Source: Vibrio sp. HI00D65 (GTDB lineage: Bacteria; Pseudomonadota; Gammaproteobacteria; Enterobacterales; Vibrionaceae). From it: a stretch of DNA of 64,000 nt. Below the pieces are notes generated by a model that saw nothing but the letters and a program-made list of their open reading frames with translations, did not search any database and was not told the origin of the DNA. Positions within the stretch are counted from its first letter, which is position 1; the number at the start of each line of letters is the position of its first letter. The position numbers were made by a program, and so were the translations under genes. Positions 26,997 to 35,859 of this stretch are shown here, piece by piece. The stretch covers positions 1-64,000 of the forward strand of contig NZ_LWEH01000613.1 in NCBI RefSeq assembly GCF_001635455.1, read 5' to 3'.

Positions 26997-29900
26997 GTGC
27001 GATTTTGGGTGTTATTTATTGTGATGTGTTGGAGCGTATTTGCTTCGGCGCAGACAAAAGATGTATTGGTGATCCACTCCTACCATCAAGGCTTCTTCTG
27101 GACAAATGATTTCCATAAAGGATTGTCCGAAGAACTTGATCGCGACGGGTTGTCTTACCGCGTTGTTTACCTCGACAGCAAACGTTCTCAAAACCCTGAA
27201 TATTTAGAGCGCGTGTACCAGCTTTACCATACCAAATTAATGCACGAAGAGTTTGCAGCGGTTGTGGTGAGTGATAACAACGCCCTGAACCTGATGAAGC
27301 GTTTAGCGTCAGAGCTCGATGGAACCCCGGTCATCTTCGGTGGCATCAACCACTTCTCTCCTAAAATGATAGAAGGTTTGAACGCAACGGGTATCACTGA
27401 AGACATCGATCTGGTTGGGAACATCGAACTTATCAAACGTCTCCAGGCGACCGTGAAAAAGGTTTACATGGTGACCGATCACTCGGTGACTGGTGAGGCC
27501 ATTCGCGCGCAAATCGACCTGTTTATTGAAAACAACCCCAACTTTGCAGACTTAATTGAACACTATGTTCCGGACTCATACCAAGAACTGACGACTTTTT
27601 CGCAGCGCGCAGACTTAGGGAAAAGCTTGCTGTTTTGGGCGTATTACCGAGATGCAAAAGGTAATGTGAGTAGTGATGAAGACTGGCGCCAGCTGAACAT
27701 TAAAACGCAAATGCCACTATATATGGTGCACGACTTAGGTCTAGGTTTTGGTGCCATTGGCGGTGTGATTCAAAGCGGTGAAACTCAAGGGCGTAACACG
27801 GGTCGTGTTTTGTTGCAGGTGTTGGCGAACCCTAATAAACCGTTGCCTCCTGTGGTTGCAGGTTCACCGGAGATTAAACTCGACTATCAACAAATATCGC
27901 GTTGGGATTTGGGAGCAGAAAACGAAGCGGCAGTAACGTTTCTTAACAAGCCAAAGCCTTTCCTGATGCGCTATCGTGATGAAATTCGCAATATTGGTTT
28001 AATTTTCCTTGGTATGTCATGCGTAATCGCCACCTTGGTGTATTACCTCAATCGTCTCAAGAAGAGCGAACGAGCAAGCCGCCAAAGCCAGCGACTGTTG
28101 GAGTCGATATTCGACCAGAGCCTTCAGTTTATGGGCATTATCGACAAAGGCGGTGTGTTGCTGTCGAGTAATAGCAAGCTGCATGAGCTGCTCTATAATC
28201 AGGGCTATAAGCTAGGAACACCTTTGCAAGAACATCAGCACTGGGAAGATTCTGCCAGTGAGGTGTTGAGAGAGTATTTTATTGAGCGAGATGATCACCC
28301 ATCTTTACGCTTCGAAGCTGAGGTTTGGTGCCGAGATCGCGGTGCCATGGTATTGGATATCTCATTAAAGCCAATGCCGGGTAGTGAAGAAGGTGATATT
28401 CAGTTCTTGTTTGAGGCGCGCGATGTCACTTCACGTAAGTTGGCTGAGAACAAGCTTTTCCAACGTGAAGCGAACCTAAAACTCTATTACGACAAACAAC
28501 CGGTGATGATGATTACCTTGAATGGCAATAACCGCATCCAACAAGTGAATCAGTTTGCCGAAGAGCTGCTTGGCTACCCACTGGATGAGCTTTTAGGTCA
28601 TCGCCCTAGAGAGTTCTATGTCGATGAAAACGCAATGATTCCACGTCATATCTTGTTGCAGCCACAGCATAAGATTCGTGGTGTATGGCGTCGTGATATT
28701 GAATATCGTCATGCCGATGGCAGCACGATTTGGATTCGAGAAAATATCCGCCCGCTGGTGGAATCTGATCAGTTGTTGATTGTGGGAGAGGACATCACTG
28801 AGACACATGAGCTTTCAGAAAAGTTGGAGTATCAGGCACGCTATGATTTGCTGACTGATACTTTTAACCGCAACCACTTTGAGCAAGAGCTGCAGAAGGC
28901 ACTCAAAGAGGTTGAGAGCCACATGCGCACTCACGCAATGCTGTTCTTAGACCTAGACCAGCTGAAAGTACTGAACGATACCGCAGGGCATGAAGCAGGC
29001 GATGCTGCGATCTTGTTTAGCGCGCAGTTATTGGAAGAGGTGCTGCCATACAATGCGGTATTGGCACGTATGGGTGGAGATGAGTTTGCGGTGCTCATCA
29101 AAGACTGTACTGAGCGAGACGCGGTGAATGTGTGTCGCAGTATCATTTCGATGATGGGAGAAAATCCATTCTTGTGGGGTGACATCCGACTTAATTTAAC
29201 CTGTTCTATCGGCATTCGACTGATCGACCATACTGCCGCAACGCCACAAATGGTGCATGCTCAGGCAGATGCGGCGTGTCATGCGGCTAAAGAGGAAGGG
29301 CGTAACCGTTATCACCTCTACCATCAAGATGATGAAGACTTGCGTCGACGTCACCTAGAGATGGAATGCGTTAACCTAGTGCATGAAGCCCTGGCCAATG
29401 ATCGCCTGGAGTTGTTTGCACAGCGTATTCTTGGCTTAGACGAAGACAGCAACAAAATGCACTTCGAGATCTTAGTGCGCATTAAGAATGTGGATGGGGA
29501 ATACATCTCTCCGGGGATCTTCATGCCTGCTTCTGAGCGCTACAACATTGCGCATTTGATTGACCGCCAAGTGATCGGTCAGACACTCAGTTGGTTAGAG
29601 CAACGCCCACATCTGATTGATGATTTGGGGATGTGTTCTATTAACCTTTCCGGCCACTCGATGGGTAATCGAGAGTTTGTTGAGTTCTTGATTGAAAGCT
29701 TGAGCAACTCGTCGATTCCGTGTCATAAGATCTGCTTAGAGATCACCGAAACAGCGGCGATGAGTAACATGAAGCAGGCGATCAAGTTCTTCACTCGAAT
29801 CAAAGACCTTGGCTGCATGATTGCACTCGATGATTTCGGGTCTGGGTTATCGTCGTTTGGTTACTTGAAGAAGCTACCAGTCGACATCGTTAAGATCGAT

Positions 29901-30146
29901 GGTTTGTTCGTGCGTGATATTGATGTCAATGAGATGGACCATGTGATGGTTCGTTCTATCAATGATCTAGCCAAGCAGATGGGTAAGCACACAGTGGCTG
30001 AGTTCGTTGAAAACATCCAGATCATCGACAAGCTGATTGAGCTCGGAGTGAACTATGCTCAGGGGTATATCATTGGTCGACCTAAGCCGCTCGCTGAGTT
30101 GGTTGATGAACTTCAGCAAGAACGAGCGTTAGAAAACGTAAACTAA
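26997..30146 (+). CDS. Membrane sensor with PAS, GGDEF and EAL domains (c-di-GMP turnover)
   Basis: This 1049-aa protein has a signal peptide (VRFWVLFIVMCWSVFASA), a periplasmic ABC-substrate-binding-like sensor domain (about 25-325; VLVIHSYHQGFFWTNDFHKGL) and a TM helix (about 332-352). Two PAS domains (about 375-610) follow, then GGDEF (about 620-780) and EAL (about 800-1040). The GGDEF motif MGGDEF near residue 692 is intact, but the RxxD inhibitory site is not seen at its usual position. The EAL domain keeps FEILVR, NLSGHS, EITET, DDFGSG, KIDG and QGY, so hydrolysis is plausible. The GTG at 26997 is chosen for its AGGG site and clean signal peptide; an upstream start would overlap asnC. 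The periplasmic ligand is unknown. Confidence 0.88.
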   Translation: MRFWVLFIVMCWSVFASAQTKDVLVIHSYHQGFFWTNDFHKGLSEELDRDGLSYRVVYLDSKRSQNPEYLERVYQLYHTKLMHEEFAAVVVSDNNALNLMKRLASELDGTPVIFGGINHFSPKMIEGLNATGITEDIDLVGNIELIKRLQATVKKVYMVTDHSVTGEAIRAQIDLFIENNPNFADLIEHYVPDSYQELTTFSQRADLGKSLLFWAYYRDAKGNVSSDEDWRQLNIKTQMPLYMVHDLGLGFGAIGGVIQSGETQGRNTGRVLLQVLANPNKPLPPVVAGSPEIKLDYQQISRWDLGAENEAAVTFLNKPKPFLMRYRDEIRNIGLIFLGMSCVIATLVYYLNRLKKSERASRQSQRLLESIFDQSLQFMGIIDKGGVLLSSNSKLHELLYNQGYKLGTPLQEHQHWEDSASEVLREYFIERDDHPSLRFEAEVWCRDRGAMVLDISLKPMPGSEEGDIQFLFEARDVTSRKLAENKLFQREANLKLYYDKQPVMMITLNGNNRIQQVNQFAEELLGYPLDELLGHRPREFYVDENAMIPRHILLQPQHKIRGVWRRDIEYRHADGSTIWIRENIRPLVESDQLLIVGEDITETHELSEKLEYQARYDLLTDTFNRNHFEQELQKALKEVESHMRTHAMLFLDLDQLKVLNDTAGHEAGDAAILFSAQLLEEVLPYNAVLARMGGDEFAVLIKDCTERDAVNVCRSIISMMGENPFLWGDIRLNLTCSIGIRLIDHTAATPQMVHAQADAACHAAKEEGRNRYHLYHQDDEDLRRRHLEMECVNLVHEALANDRLELFAQRILGLDEDSNKMHFEILVRIKNVDGEYISPGIFMPASERYNIAHLIDRQVIGQTLSWLEQRPHLIDDLGMCSINLSGHSMGNREFVEFLIESLSNSSIPCHKICLEITETAAMSNMKQAIKFFTRIKDLGCMIALDDFGSGLSSFGYLKKLPVDIVKIDGLFVRDIDVNEMDHVMVRSINDLAKQMGKHTVAEFVENIQIIDKLIELGVNYAQGYIIGRPKPLAELVDELQQERALENVN

Positions 30147-30222
30147 CTAGGTCTTGCGTACAGCCCTTGTTTTAAACTCGCGACTTTCGGTGCTAATAGT
30201 TTGCACCGCTAATATGTATTGT

Positions 30223-30260
30223 TGAGGCAATCAGGTAAACTGGTTGCCTCTTTTGTTTTG
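30223..30260 (+). terminator. Terminator after the GGDEF/EAL gene
   Basis: GAGGCAATCAG-GTAAA-CTGGTTGCCTC with one mismatch, followed by TTTTG. Confidence 0.75.
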
Positions 30261-30286
30261 AATACTACTGTCTGTTGGAGACGACC

Positions 30287-31066
30287 TTGCAACTACAACT
30301 GATTTGCGAAGATGCTACCCAAATCGATCACCTGAATGACTTAGCGACCCGTTGGAATTTATCTCACGATGAAAACAGCGAATTTGCTTTGGTGCTGACT
30401 AGCGAGCGACTTGAGCTGCGCAAAGTAGACGAGCCCAAACTAGGCGCTATCTTCGTTGATTTAGTTGGCGGCGCGGTTGGTCATCGACGTAAGTTTGGTG
30501 GTGGCAAAGGCCAAGCTATCGCCAAGGCGGCAGGCTTAAATAAAGGCGCTACGCCAACCATTCTTGATGGTACGGCTGGCCTAGGGCGCGATGCATTTGT
30601 ACTCGCTTCTCTAGGTTGCAAGGTGCAGATGGTCGAGCGTCACCCTGTTGTTGCAGCGCTGCTTGATGATGGATTACAGCGTGCACAGCAAGACCCTGAT
30701 ATCGGTGGTTGGGTTAGCGAACGTATGAAGTTGATTCATGCTTCAAGCCATGATGCGCTGGATAAGCTCAGTGACGACCCTAACTTTGAGCAACCGGATG
30801 TGGTGTATCTAGATCCAATGTACCCACACCCTGAGAACAAAAAGAAATCGGCTTTAGTCAAAAAAGAGATGCGCGTATTCCAATCTTTGGTCGGTGCAGA
30901 TTTGGATGCGGATGCTCTATTGGCACCTGCAATGAAGCTCGCATCAAAGCGAGTTGTGGTCAAAAGACCCGATTATGCGGCTTGGTTAGATGAGAAAAAA
31001 CCGAGTATGGCGATCGAAACCAAAAAGAACCGTTTTGACGTGTATGTGAAAGCATCAATGACTTAG
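30287..31066 (+). CDS. rsmJ: 16S rRNA (guanine(1516)-N2)-methyltransferase RsmJ
   Basis: RsmJ (259 aa) methylates N2 of G1516 in 16S rRNA with S-adenosylmethionine. Family segments are VGHRRKFGGGKGQAIAKA, the SAM-binding motif ILDGTAGLGRDAFVLA and the catalytic DPMYPHP. I place the start at TTG 30287 because GGAG lies 6 nt before it; the TTG at 30275 sits upstream of that site. Length is close to the E. coli protein (250 aa). Confidence 0.92.
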   Translation: MQLQLICEDATQIDHLNDLATRWNLSHDENSEFALVLTSERLELRKVDEPKLGAIFVDLVGGAVGHRRKFGGGKGQAIAKAAGLNKGATPTILDGTAGLGRDAFVLASLGCKVQMVERHPVVAALLDDGLQRAQQDPDIGGWVSERMKLIHASSHDALDKLSDDPNFEQPDVVYLDPMYPHPENKKKSALVKKEMRVFQSLVGADLDADALLAPAMKLASKRVVVKRPDYAAWLDEKKPSMAIETKKNRFDVYVKASMT

Positions 31067-31148
31067 CGATGCGCTAAGAAAATTTCCCGTCATAAATACG
31101 ATAAATTGCCATTTAACACTTGCGATAGTCGCGTTACGGATGTATATC

Positions 31149-31173
31149 TAACTAAGAATCATTATTATTCTTA
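31149..31173. promoter_or_regulatory. Fur-box-like palindrome upstream of the Cys-containing unknown gene
   Basis: CTAAGAAT-CATTATT-ATTCTTAG is a perfect 8-bp inverted repeat. Over 19 positions it matches the Fur consensus at 12. It shares the 15-mer AGAATCATTATTATT with the Fur-type site in front of RyhB at 49.07 kb. It lies 15 nt before the start codon, where a repressor would block transcription or the leader could fold. Confidence 0.5.
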
Positions 31174-31187
31174 GCTGGAGTTGTAGC

Positions 31188-31754
31188 ATGGCTAAACGCT
31201 TTTGTAAGTTAAATCGTCGAGATATTACCGAACACCTAGGCGAGATCCACAGCTTGGTTACTGAGCCAAAGTTTGTGTGCCGTTCTTGTGCACGTTCATC
31301 GGCGGACGAAGCGAACCTATGCAAACCAACTGCAATCCCACCGCTCGGTTGCCAGAGTAAGCCAGCTGAAGAAAAGGCGGCTTGTGGTCTGTTAGCCGAA
31401 ACGCTACCAAAGCCTGAGGTCACCCTGGCAGAGATGCCTGATTCATCCGTACAGATGTTTGACCCAGCCGTTGCTCTCGGGGACGCAGAAAAACAAGCGA
31501 CACCGAAAAAAGCCAAGCTGAAAAAACGCATCGCTCACGCGAGTGGTGATGAGAAATCAGAACTTAAGCGAGCGAAGAAAGCGGCTAAGAAACAAGAGAA
31601 ATACAATAAGAAGCTGGCGAAGATGATTAAGAAGCAGCAAAAGTTGTTTAAGAAGAGCCAGAAGCTAGAAAGTGAATTGGAACGCATTAACCTACGACTT
31701 GATGATGCCGCCTTCACTGAAAACCAGGCTGTGGTTGTGAATCACATTCACTAA
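31188..31754 (+). CDS. Unknown protein with Cys-containing N-terminus and Lys-rich coiled-coil tail
   Basis: A 188-aa protein I do not recognise. The N-terminal third holds six cysteines: Cys6, then CRSCARSSADEANLC (CxxC plus one more), then C in GCQSKP and AACGLL. These could bind a metal or Fe-S cluster. The second half (about 105-170) is very rich in Lys and predicted helical/coiled coil (SELKRAKKAAKKQEKYNKKL). There is no signal peptide. TGGAGTTGTAGC precedes the ATG. A Fur-like palindrome directly upstream suggests iron-responsive expression. Functional guesses beyond that are not supported. Confidence 0.7.
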   Translation: MAKRFCKLNRRDITEHLGEIHSLVTEPKFVCRSCARSSADEANLCKPTAIPPLGCQSKPAEEKAACGLLAETLPKPEVTLAEMPDSSVQMFDPAVALGDAEKQATPKKAKLKKRIAHASGDEKSELKRAKKAAKKQEKYNKKLAKMIKKQQKLFKKSQKLESELERINLRLDDAAFTENQAVVVNHIH

Positions 31755-31796
31755 CAACAGCTGTTGAACATTATTCAACACGTCAGCCATATCTAA

Positions 31797-31827
31797 AAAG
31801 AGCGACTTTAGGTCGCTCTTTTGTTTT
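31797..31827. terminator. Convergent terminator
   Basis: AAGAGCGAC-TTTA-GGTCGCTCTT followed by TTTG and T7. It separates the Cys-protein gene from the EamA transporter. Confidence 0.8.
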
Positions 31828-31872
31828 TTTGTCTTCGTTGAAGATTTGGCGGCGCTGGCGCATTAAAATTTG

Positions 31873-32751
31873 TTAGGCGTTTGCCGCCGATCTCGCCACA
31901 CGCTTTTTCACCCACGTCTCATTCACGATGAGAGAAAGCAAGATAACACCGCCACCAATCGATAGTCGCACTACATCAACGTCTCGGTTCCAGATCAGGA
32001 TGTTCACCACCAAACCAGCAGGTACTAATACGTTGTTCATTACGGCAAGTGCACCTGCGTTTACCATGCATGCACCTTTGTTCCACATAAAGTAGCCTAA
32101 TCCAGAAGCAATTAAGCCTAAGTAGATTAGGATTCCCCATTGAAGTGAAGTGGTTGGTAGTTTTTCAGGGTTGCCTAGAAGCATGAACGCAACCGAAGCC
32201 ACACACAGAGCGCCCAGATAGAAATAGCCAAATACCGTATGTTGAGGAAGCTCTGTCGATTCCTTCTCCATCACCACTTTATAGCCCACCTGACCTATCG
32301 CAAAGCAGAGGTTTGCACCTTGCACGACAAGGAATCCAACCAAAAAGTTGTCGTTAATTCCAGCGAACTTAATGAACACTGAGCCCAATACCGCAATCGC
32401 AGCCGTGACTAAGTACCAAGGTGAGAATTGCCCTTTTAGGAAGTCATAAATCAGAGTGACATAGATTGGAGTAAAGACGGTAAATAGCAGCACTTCCGGT
32501 ACGGATAGCAGTAAGAAGGATTGATAGTAGAAGCAGTACATCAGGCCAAGCTGAATACCACCAATCGCCATTAATTTAGCGATCAACTTACCAGGGATGC
32601 CACGGAACTTCAGGAAAGGAAGGAAGACGATACCTGCTATAGCTACACGCATCAGAACAGAGAACCAAGAATCAACCTGACCAGCAAGGTAGACGCCAAT
32701 CAGGCTAAAAGAGAAGGCCCATAGGAGGGTAACACCAGCTAAATAGCTCAT
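31873..32751 (-). CDS. EamA/DMT-family transporter (carboxylate/amino acid/amine type)
   Basis: This 292-aa inner-membrane protein has about ten transmembrane helices formed by two EamA repeats. It begins MSYLAGVTLLWAFSFSLIGV, typical of the drug/metabolite transporter superfamily. The second repeat holds LIASGLGYFMWNKGACMVNAG. Members export or import small metabolites; the substrate is not readable. A second, different EamA protein occurs at 38.9 kb. Confidence 0.82.
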   Translation of the reverse strand: MSYLAGVTLLWAFSFSLIGVYLAGQVDSWFSVLMRVAIAGIVFLPFLKFRGIPGKLIAKLMAIGGIQLGLMYCFYYQSFLLLSVPEVLLFTVFTPIYVTLIYDFLKGQFSPWYLVTAAIAVLGSVFIKFAGINDNFLVGFLVVQGANLCFAIGQVGYKVVMEKESTELPQHTVFGYFYLGALCVASVAFMLLGNPEKLPTTSLQWGILIYLGLIASGLGYFMWNKGACMVNAGALAVMNNVLVPAGLVVNILIWNRDVDVVRLSIGGGVILLSLIVNETWVKKRVARSAANA

Positions 32752-32803
32752 AGTAAAACTTCGTTTTTAAGAGATGAGCTGTATGTTACCTAACCTTAAC
32801 TCA

Positions 32804-33238
32804 TTAGTCTTCTGAATCTCTTAGAGGCACGACCAGCATATCAACCGGAGTAGCATTGATCAGTTGTCGTGTAGAAGAGAGCAGCTTGCTCCAAAAATCT
32901 TGATGGTGACCACACACCACTAAATCAACGTTGTATTCGGTGATGGTATCGCACAGCTCATGACTCAGATCGCCGCTACCCACAAGCGTGTGAGTAATCG
33001 GGTATTGAGCATGCTCTGCAAAGTTTTGTAGCTGAATGCGAGACGCTTCCATTGCGTTGTGTTGGGTCTCGGCCATGTTGATGTCAATCAGCCCGGTATA
33101 AAGCTCGGCATAGTTAATATCGATATGGATAAAAGAGACTTTGGCTTCTAATGGCTTTGCCAATGCTACCGCTTTATCCACAATTAATTTGCTGTCTTCT
33201 GATAAATCGACCGCGACCAAAATATGTTTGTAACTCAT
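32804..33238 (-). CDS. uspA: Universal stress protein A
   Basis: UspA (144 aa) is a cytoplasmic stress-induced protein. It follows E. coli UspA nearly throughout: MSYKHILVAVDLSEDSKLI at the start, YAELYTGLIDIN, LVGSGDLSHELCD, and VVCGHHQDFWSKLLSSTRQL near the end. The ATG at 33238 has a perfect AAAGGAGG site 7 nt upstream, so the start 14 codons earlier is rejected. It is divergent from ftnA; the E. coli uspA/uspB/yhiN neighbourhood is kept with ferritin inserted. Confidence 0.95.
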   Translation of the reverse strand: MSYKHILVAVDLSEDSKLIVDKAVALAKPLEAKVSFIHIDINYAELYTGLIDINMAETQHNAMEASRIQLQNFAEHAQYPITHTLVGSGDLSHELCDTITEYNVDLVVCGHHQDFWSKLLSSTRQLINATPVDMLVVPLRDSED

Positions 33239-33427
33239 ATCGCAACCTCCTTTATTCATTGCCTGATTAAAGATTAGCACTATGCGATGCCTTTTTTTGC
33301 TGAAGTGATCTCATATCCATCGTCTTGCGTAATGAAGGTTCAAAATATCGGTTAACTAATGGTCAGCGAGATATTAATGAAAAAGTGATATAGTAGAGAA
33401 AATTGAGGATGTACTTAGGAGTCTTAA

Positions 33428-33955
33428 ATGCTGTCAAAAACAATGGTTGAGCAACTGAATGAGCAAATTAATCTAGAATTTTTCTCATCCAATCTATACT
33501 TACAAATGAGTGCTTGGTGTGAAGACAAAGGATTTGAAGGTGCAGCAGAATTTCTGCGAGCTCATGCTGTAGAAGAGATGGAGCACATGCAGCGTCTATT
33601 TACCTACGTGAGTGAGACAGGTGCGATGCCAATTTTAGGCGCGATCGAAGCACCAAAACATGAATACGATAGTCTTGGAGCGGTGTTCAGAGAAACTTAT
33701 GAGCATGAGCAGATGATTACAGAAAAAATCAACAAGCTTGCCCACGTTGCTTTCAGCACACAAGACTACTCAACCTTTAACTTCCTGCAATGGTACGTTG
33801 CAGAGCAACACGAAGAAGAGAAGTTATTTAAAGGTGTATTGGATAAGCTAGAGCTTGTTGGTGAAGACGGGAAAGCACTGTTTTTTATCGATAAAGACCT
33901 AGCGCAATTGGCAAAAGATGGTTCATCTTCAATCATGGATGCTCCTGCAGCCTAG
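33428..33955 (+). CDS. ftnA: Non-haem ferritin
   Basis: FtnA (175 aa) forms a 24-mer iron store. The ferroxidase residues lie in NEQINLEFFSSNLYL, HAVEEMEHMQRLF and the C-terminal WYVAEQHEEEKLFK. The ATG at 33428 is preceded by AGGAG. It lies between divergent uspA and downstream uspB. In this window RyhB, a Fur-controlled RNA that typically adjusts iron-storage and iron-using gene expression, is also encoded. Confidence 0.94.
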   Translation: MLSKTMVEQLNEQINLEFFSSNLYLQMSAWCEDKGFEGAAEFLRAHAVEEMEHMQRLFTYVSETGAMPILGAIEAPKHEYDSLGAVFRETYEHEQMITEKINKLAHVAFSTQDYSTFNFLQWYVAEQHEEEKLFKGVLDKLELVGEDGKALFFIDKDLAQLAKDGSSSIMDAPAA

Positions 33956-34023
33956 GCTGTAAGAAAAAGACTCTGATTATCTTTTTCTTTTGAGTTTTCC
34001 TTTGAAGATGTAGGGAGGAAAGG

Positions 34024-34347
34024 ATGATCAGCAGCGACACTATTCTATTTGCACTAATGGCTGTGACGTGTGTGAACTGGGCGCGTTATTTTACGACTCT
34101 ACGAACGCTCATTCATATTATGCGGGAAGCACATCCTCTACTGTATCAACAAGTAGACGGAGGCGGGTTCTTCACGACTCATGGCAATATGACTAAACAA
34201 GTTCGATTGTTTAGTTACATCAAAAGCAAAGAGTATCACCATCACCACGACGAGGTGTTCACATCTAAATGTGATCGAGTGAGAGAGCTATTCATACTGT
34301 CTTCGGCTCTGCTTGGTGTGACGTTAGTGGCCGCCTTTATCGTCTAG
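34024..34347 (+). CDS. uspB: Universal stress protein B
   Basis: UspB (107 aa) is a small inner-membrane stress protein. It has two membrane segments, one at each end (SSDTILFALMAVTCVNWARY; LFILSSALLGVTLVAAFIV), and the family segment YIKSKEYHHHHDEVFTSKCD. GGGAGGAAAGG precedes the ATG. In enterobacteria uspB is sigma-S dependent and adjacent to uspA; here ftnA lies between them. Confidence 0.93.
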   Translation: MISSDTILFALMAVTCVNWARYFTTLRTLIHIMREAHPLLYQQVDGGGFFTTHGNMTKQVRLFSYIKSKEYHHHHDEVFTSKCDRVRELFILSSALLGVTLVAAFIV

Positions 34348-34483
34348 GCAACTAACGTGTGTGATTAGAGTGTCGGTTATTTTCTCGTTGGACTTTGATA
34401 TACGCTAGTTAGTGTATGAAGTTTGTACGGTCGAACACCAATTGCAAAGTTTAAAATTGCCGCTAGAATAGCGGGCAATTAGT

Positions 34484-34517
34484 AAGGATGTGCTGTTAAT
34501 GCACATCCTTTTTTATT
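34484..34517 (+). terminator. Terminator after uspB
   Basis: AAGGATGTGC-TGTTAAT-GCACATCCTT with T6. Confidence 0.85.
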
Positions 34518-34575
34518 GATGGCATTTTGAGAACAGGGCGTCCTCAAGGTGCAAAATGAAGAAAGCAGAACCGCA

Positions 34576-35769
34576 ATGAGTGAAAAATTTGATGTAATCG
34601 TGATTGGTGCGGGCGCCGCAGGCTTAATGTGTGCCGCGGAAGCTGGTAAACGTGGCCGACGAGTGCTGGTGGTTGATCATGCTAAAAAGCCAGGCAGAAA
34701 AATTTTAATCTCAGGTGGTGGTCGTTGTAATTTCACCAACTACGATGTGTCTGCGAATAACTTCCTATGTAAAAACCCTCACTTCGTAAAGTCAGCTTTG
34801 TCTCAATACACTAACTGGGATTTCATCTCTATGGTGAGCAAGTACGGCATTGAATTCGAAGAGCGCGATCATGGTCAGCTATTTTGTGTGAATGACCATA
34901 CAGCAAAAGATATTGTGAACATGCTGCTTGAAGAGTGTCAGCAAGCGAAAGTTGAGCAACGCTACCGCTGCGACGTTCACTCTATCGAAAAGACCGACTC
35001 TGGCTTCAAGATGCAACTAAATACCGACCAAGTTGAATGTGATTCACTGGTGGTAGCGACTGGTGGTTTATCGATGCCTAAGCTGGGCGCAACGCCATTT
35101 GGCTACAAGATTGCGGAGCAATTTGGTTTGTCCGTCATGCCGACCACAGCAGGCTTAGTGCCGTTTACGCTGCATAAAGAAGACAAAGAAGACTTCGCCG
35201 AGCTTTCTGGTATTGCGATTCCTGCTGAGATTACAGCGCAAGATGGGACCTTATTTAAAGAAGCGCTGCTGTTTACGCACCGCGGTCTATCTGGCCCTTC
35301 TGTACTGCAAATCTCTTCGTTCTGGGAAGCGGGTCAGTCGGTTTCAATTAACCTAGTACCTGAAGTCGATGTGGCTGAGTTATTGACTAACTCTCGCGAG
35401 AAGCATCCAAACCAGAGCTTAAAGAACACACTAGCAAAAGCACTACCAAAGCGTTTTGTTGAAGTGTTGATTGACCGTAAAGAGCTTGAAGACAAACCAC
35501 TTAAGCAGTTCACCGAAAAGCAGCTTAATGGCATTGTTGAGCATCTAGAAAACTGGAAAATCGCACCAAATGGCACTGAAGGTTACCGTACGGCGGAGGT
35601 TACTCTTGGCGGCGTGGATACCGATCACCTGTCTTCAAAAACCATGGAATGTAAGAACATCAAAGGCTTGTTCTTCGTTGGTGAGGTGATGGACGTAACG
35701 GGCTGGCTTGGTGGTTACAACTTCCAATGGTGTTGGAGCTCAGGTTTTACTGCTGGACAGTGGGTGTAG
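34576..35769 (+). CDS. yhiN: FAD-dependent oxidoreductase of the HI0933/YhiN family
   Basis: This 397-aa protein has an N-terminal FAD dinucleotide-binding motif (VIGAGAAGLMCAAEAG), the HI0933-family block KKPGRKILISGGGRCNFTN and a C-terminal FAD-closing segment (LFFVGEVMDVTGWLGGYNFQ). The biochemical substrate of the family is not established. Synteny with uspA/uspB is as in E. coli. The ATG at 34576 (MSEKFDVIVIG) matches the family start; a GTG nine codons upstream is possible. Confidence 0.88.
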   Translation: MSEKFDVIVIGAGAAGLMCAAEAGKRGRRVLVVDHAKKPGRKILISGGGRCNFTNYDVSANNFLCKNPHFVKSALSQYTNWDFISMVSKYGIEFEERDHGQLFCVNDHTAKDIVNMLLEECQQAKVEQRYRCDVHSIEKTDSGFKMQLNTDQVECDSLVVATGGLSMPKLGATPFGYKIAEQFGLSVMPTTAGLVPFTLHKEDKEDFAELSGIAIPAEITAQDGTLFKEALLFTHRGLSGPSVLQISSFWEAGQSVSINLVPEVDVAELLTNSREKHPNQSLKNTLAKALPKRFVEVLIDRKELEDKPLKQFTEKQLNGIVEHLENWKIAPNGTEGYRTAEVTLGGVDTDHLSSKTMECKNIKGLFFVGEVMDVTGWLGGYNFQWCWSSGFTAGQWV

Positions 35770-35859
35770 CTAACAATTTATACGCAATAGCGATGGACTC
35801 ATAATGACGACCATCGCTGCTGTTCAATACCGTACTAGGCTTTGCCGAAAGCTAAGGGC

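Noticed and set aside
31148..31531. 127-codon frame antisense to the Cys-containing unknown gene
   Set aside because: The plus-strand frame has a proper SD site, coding-like composition and a coiled-coil tail; the antisense frame has none of these.
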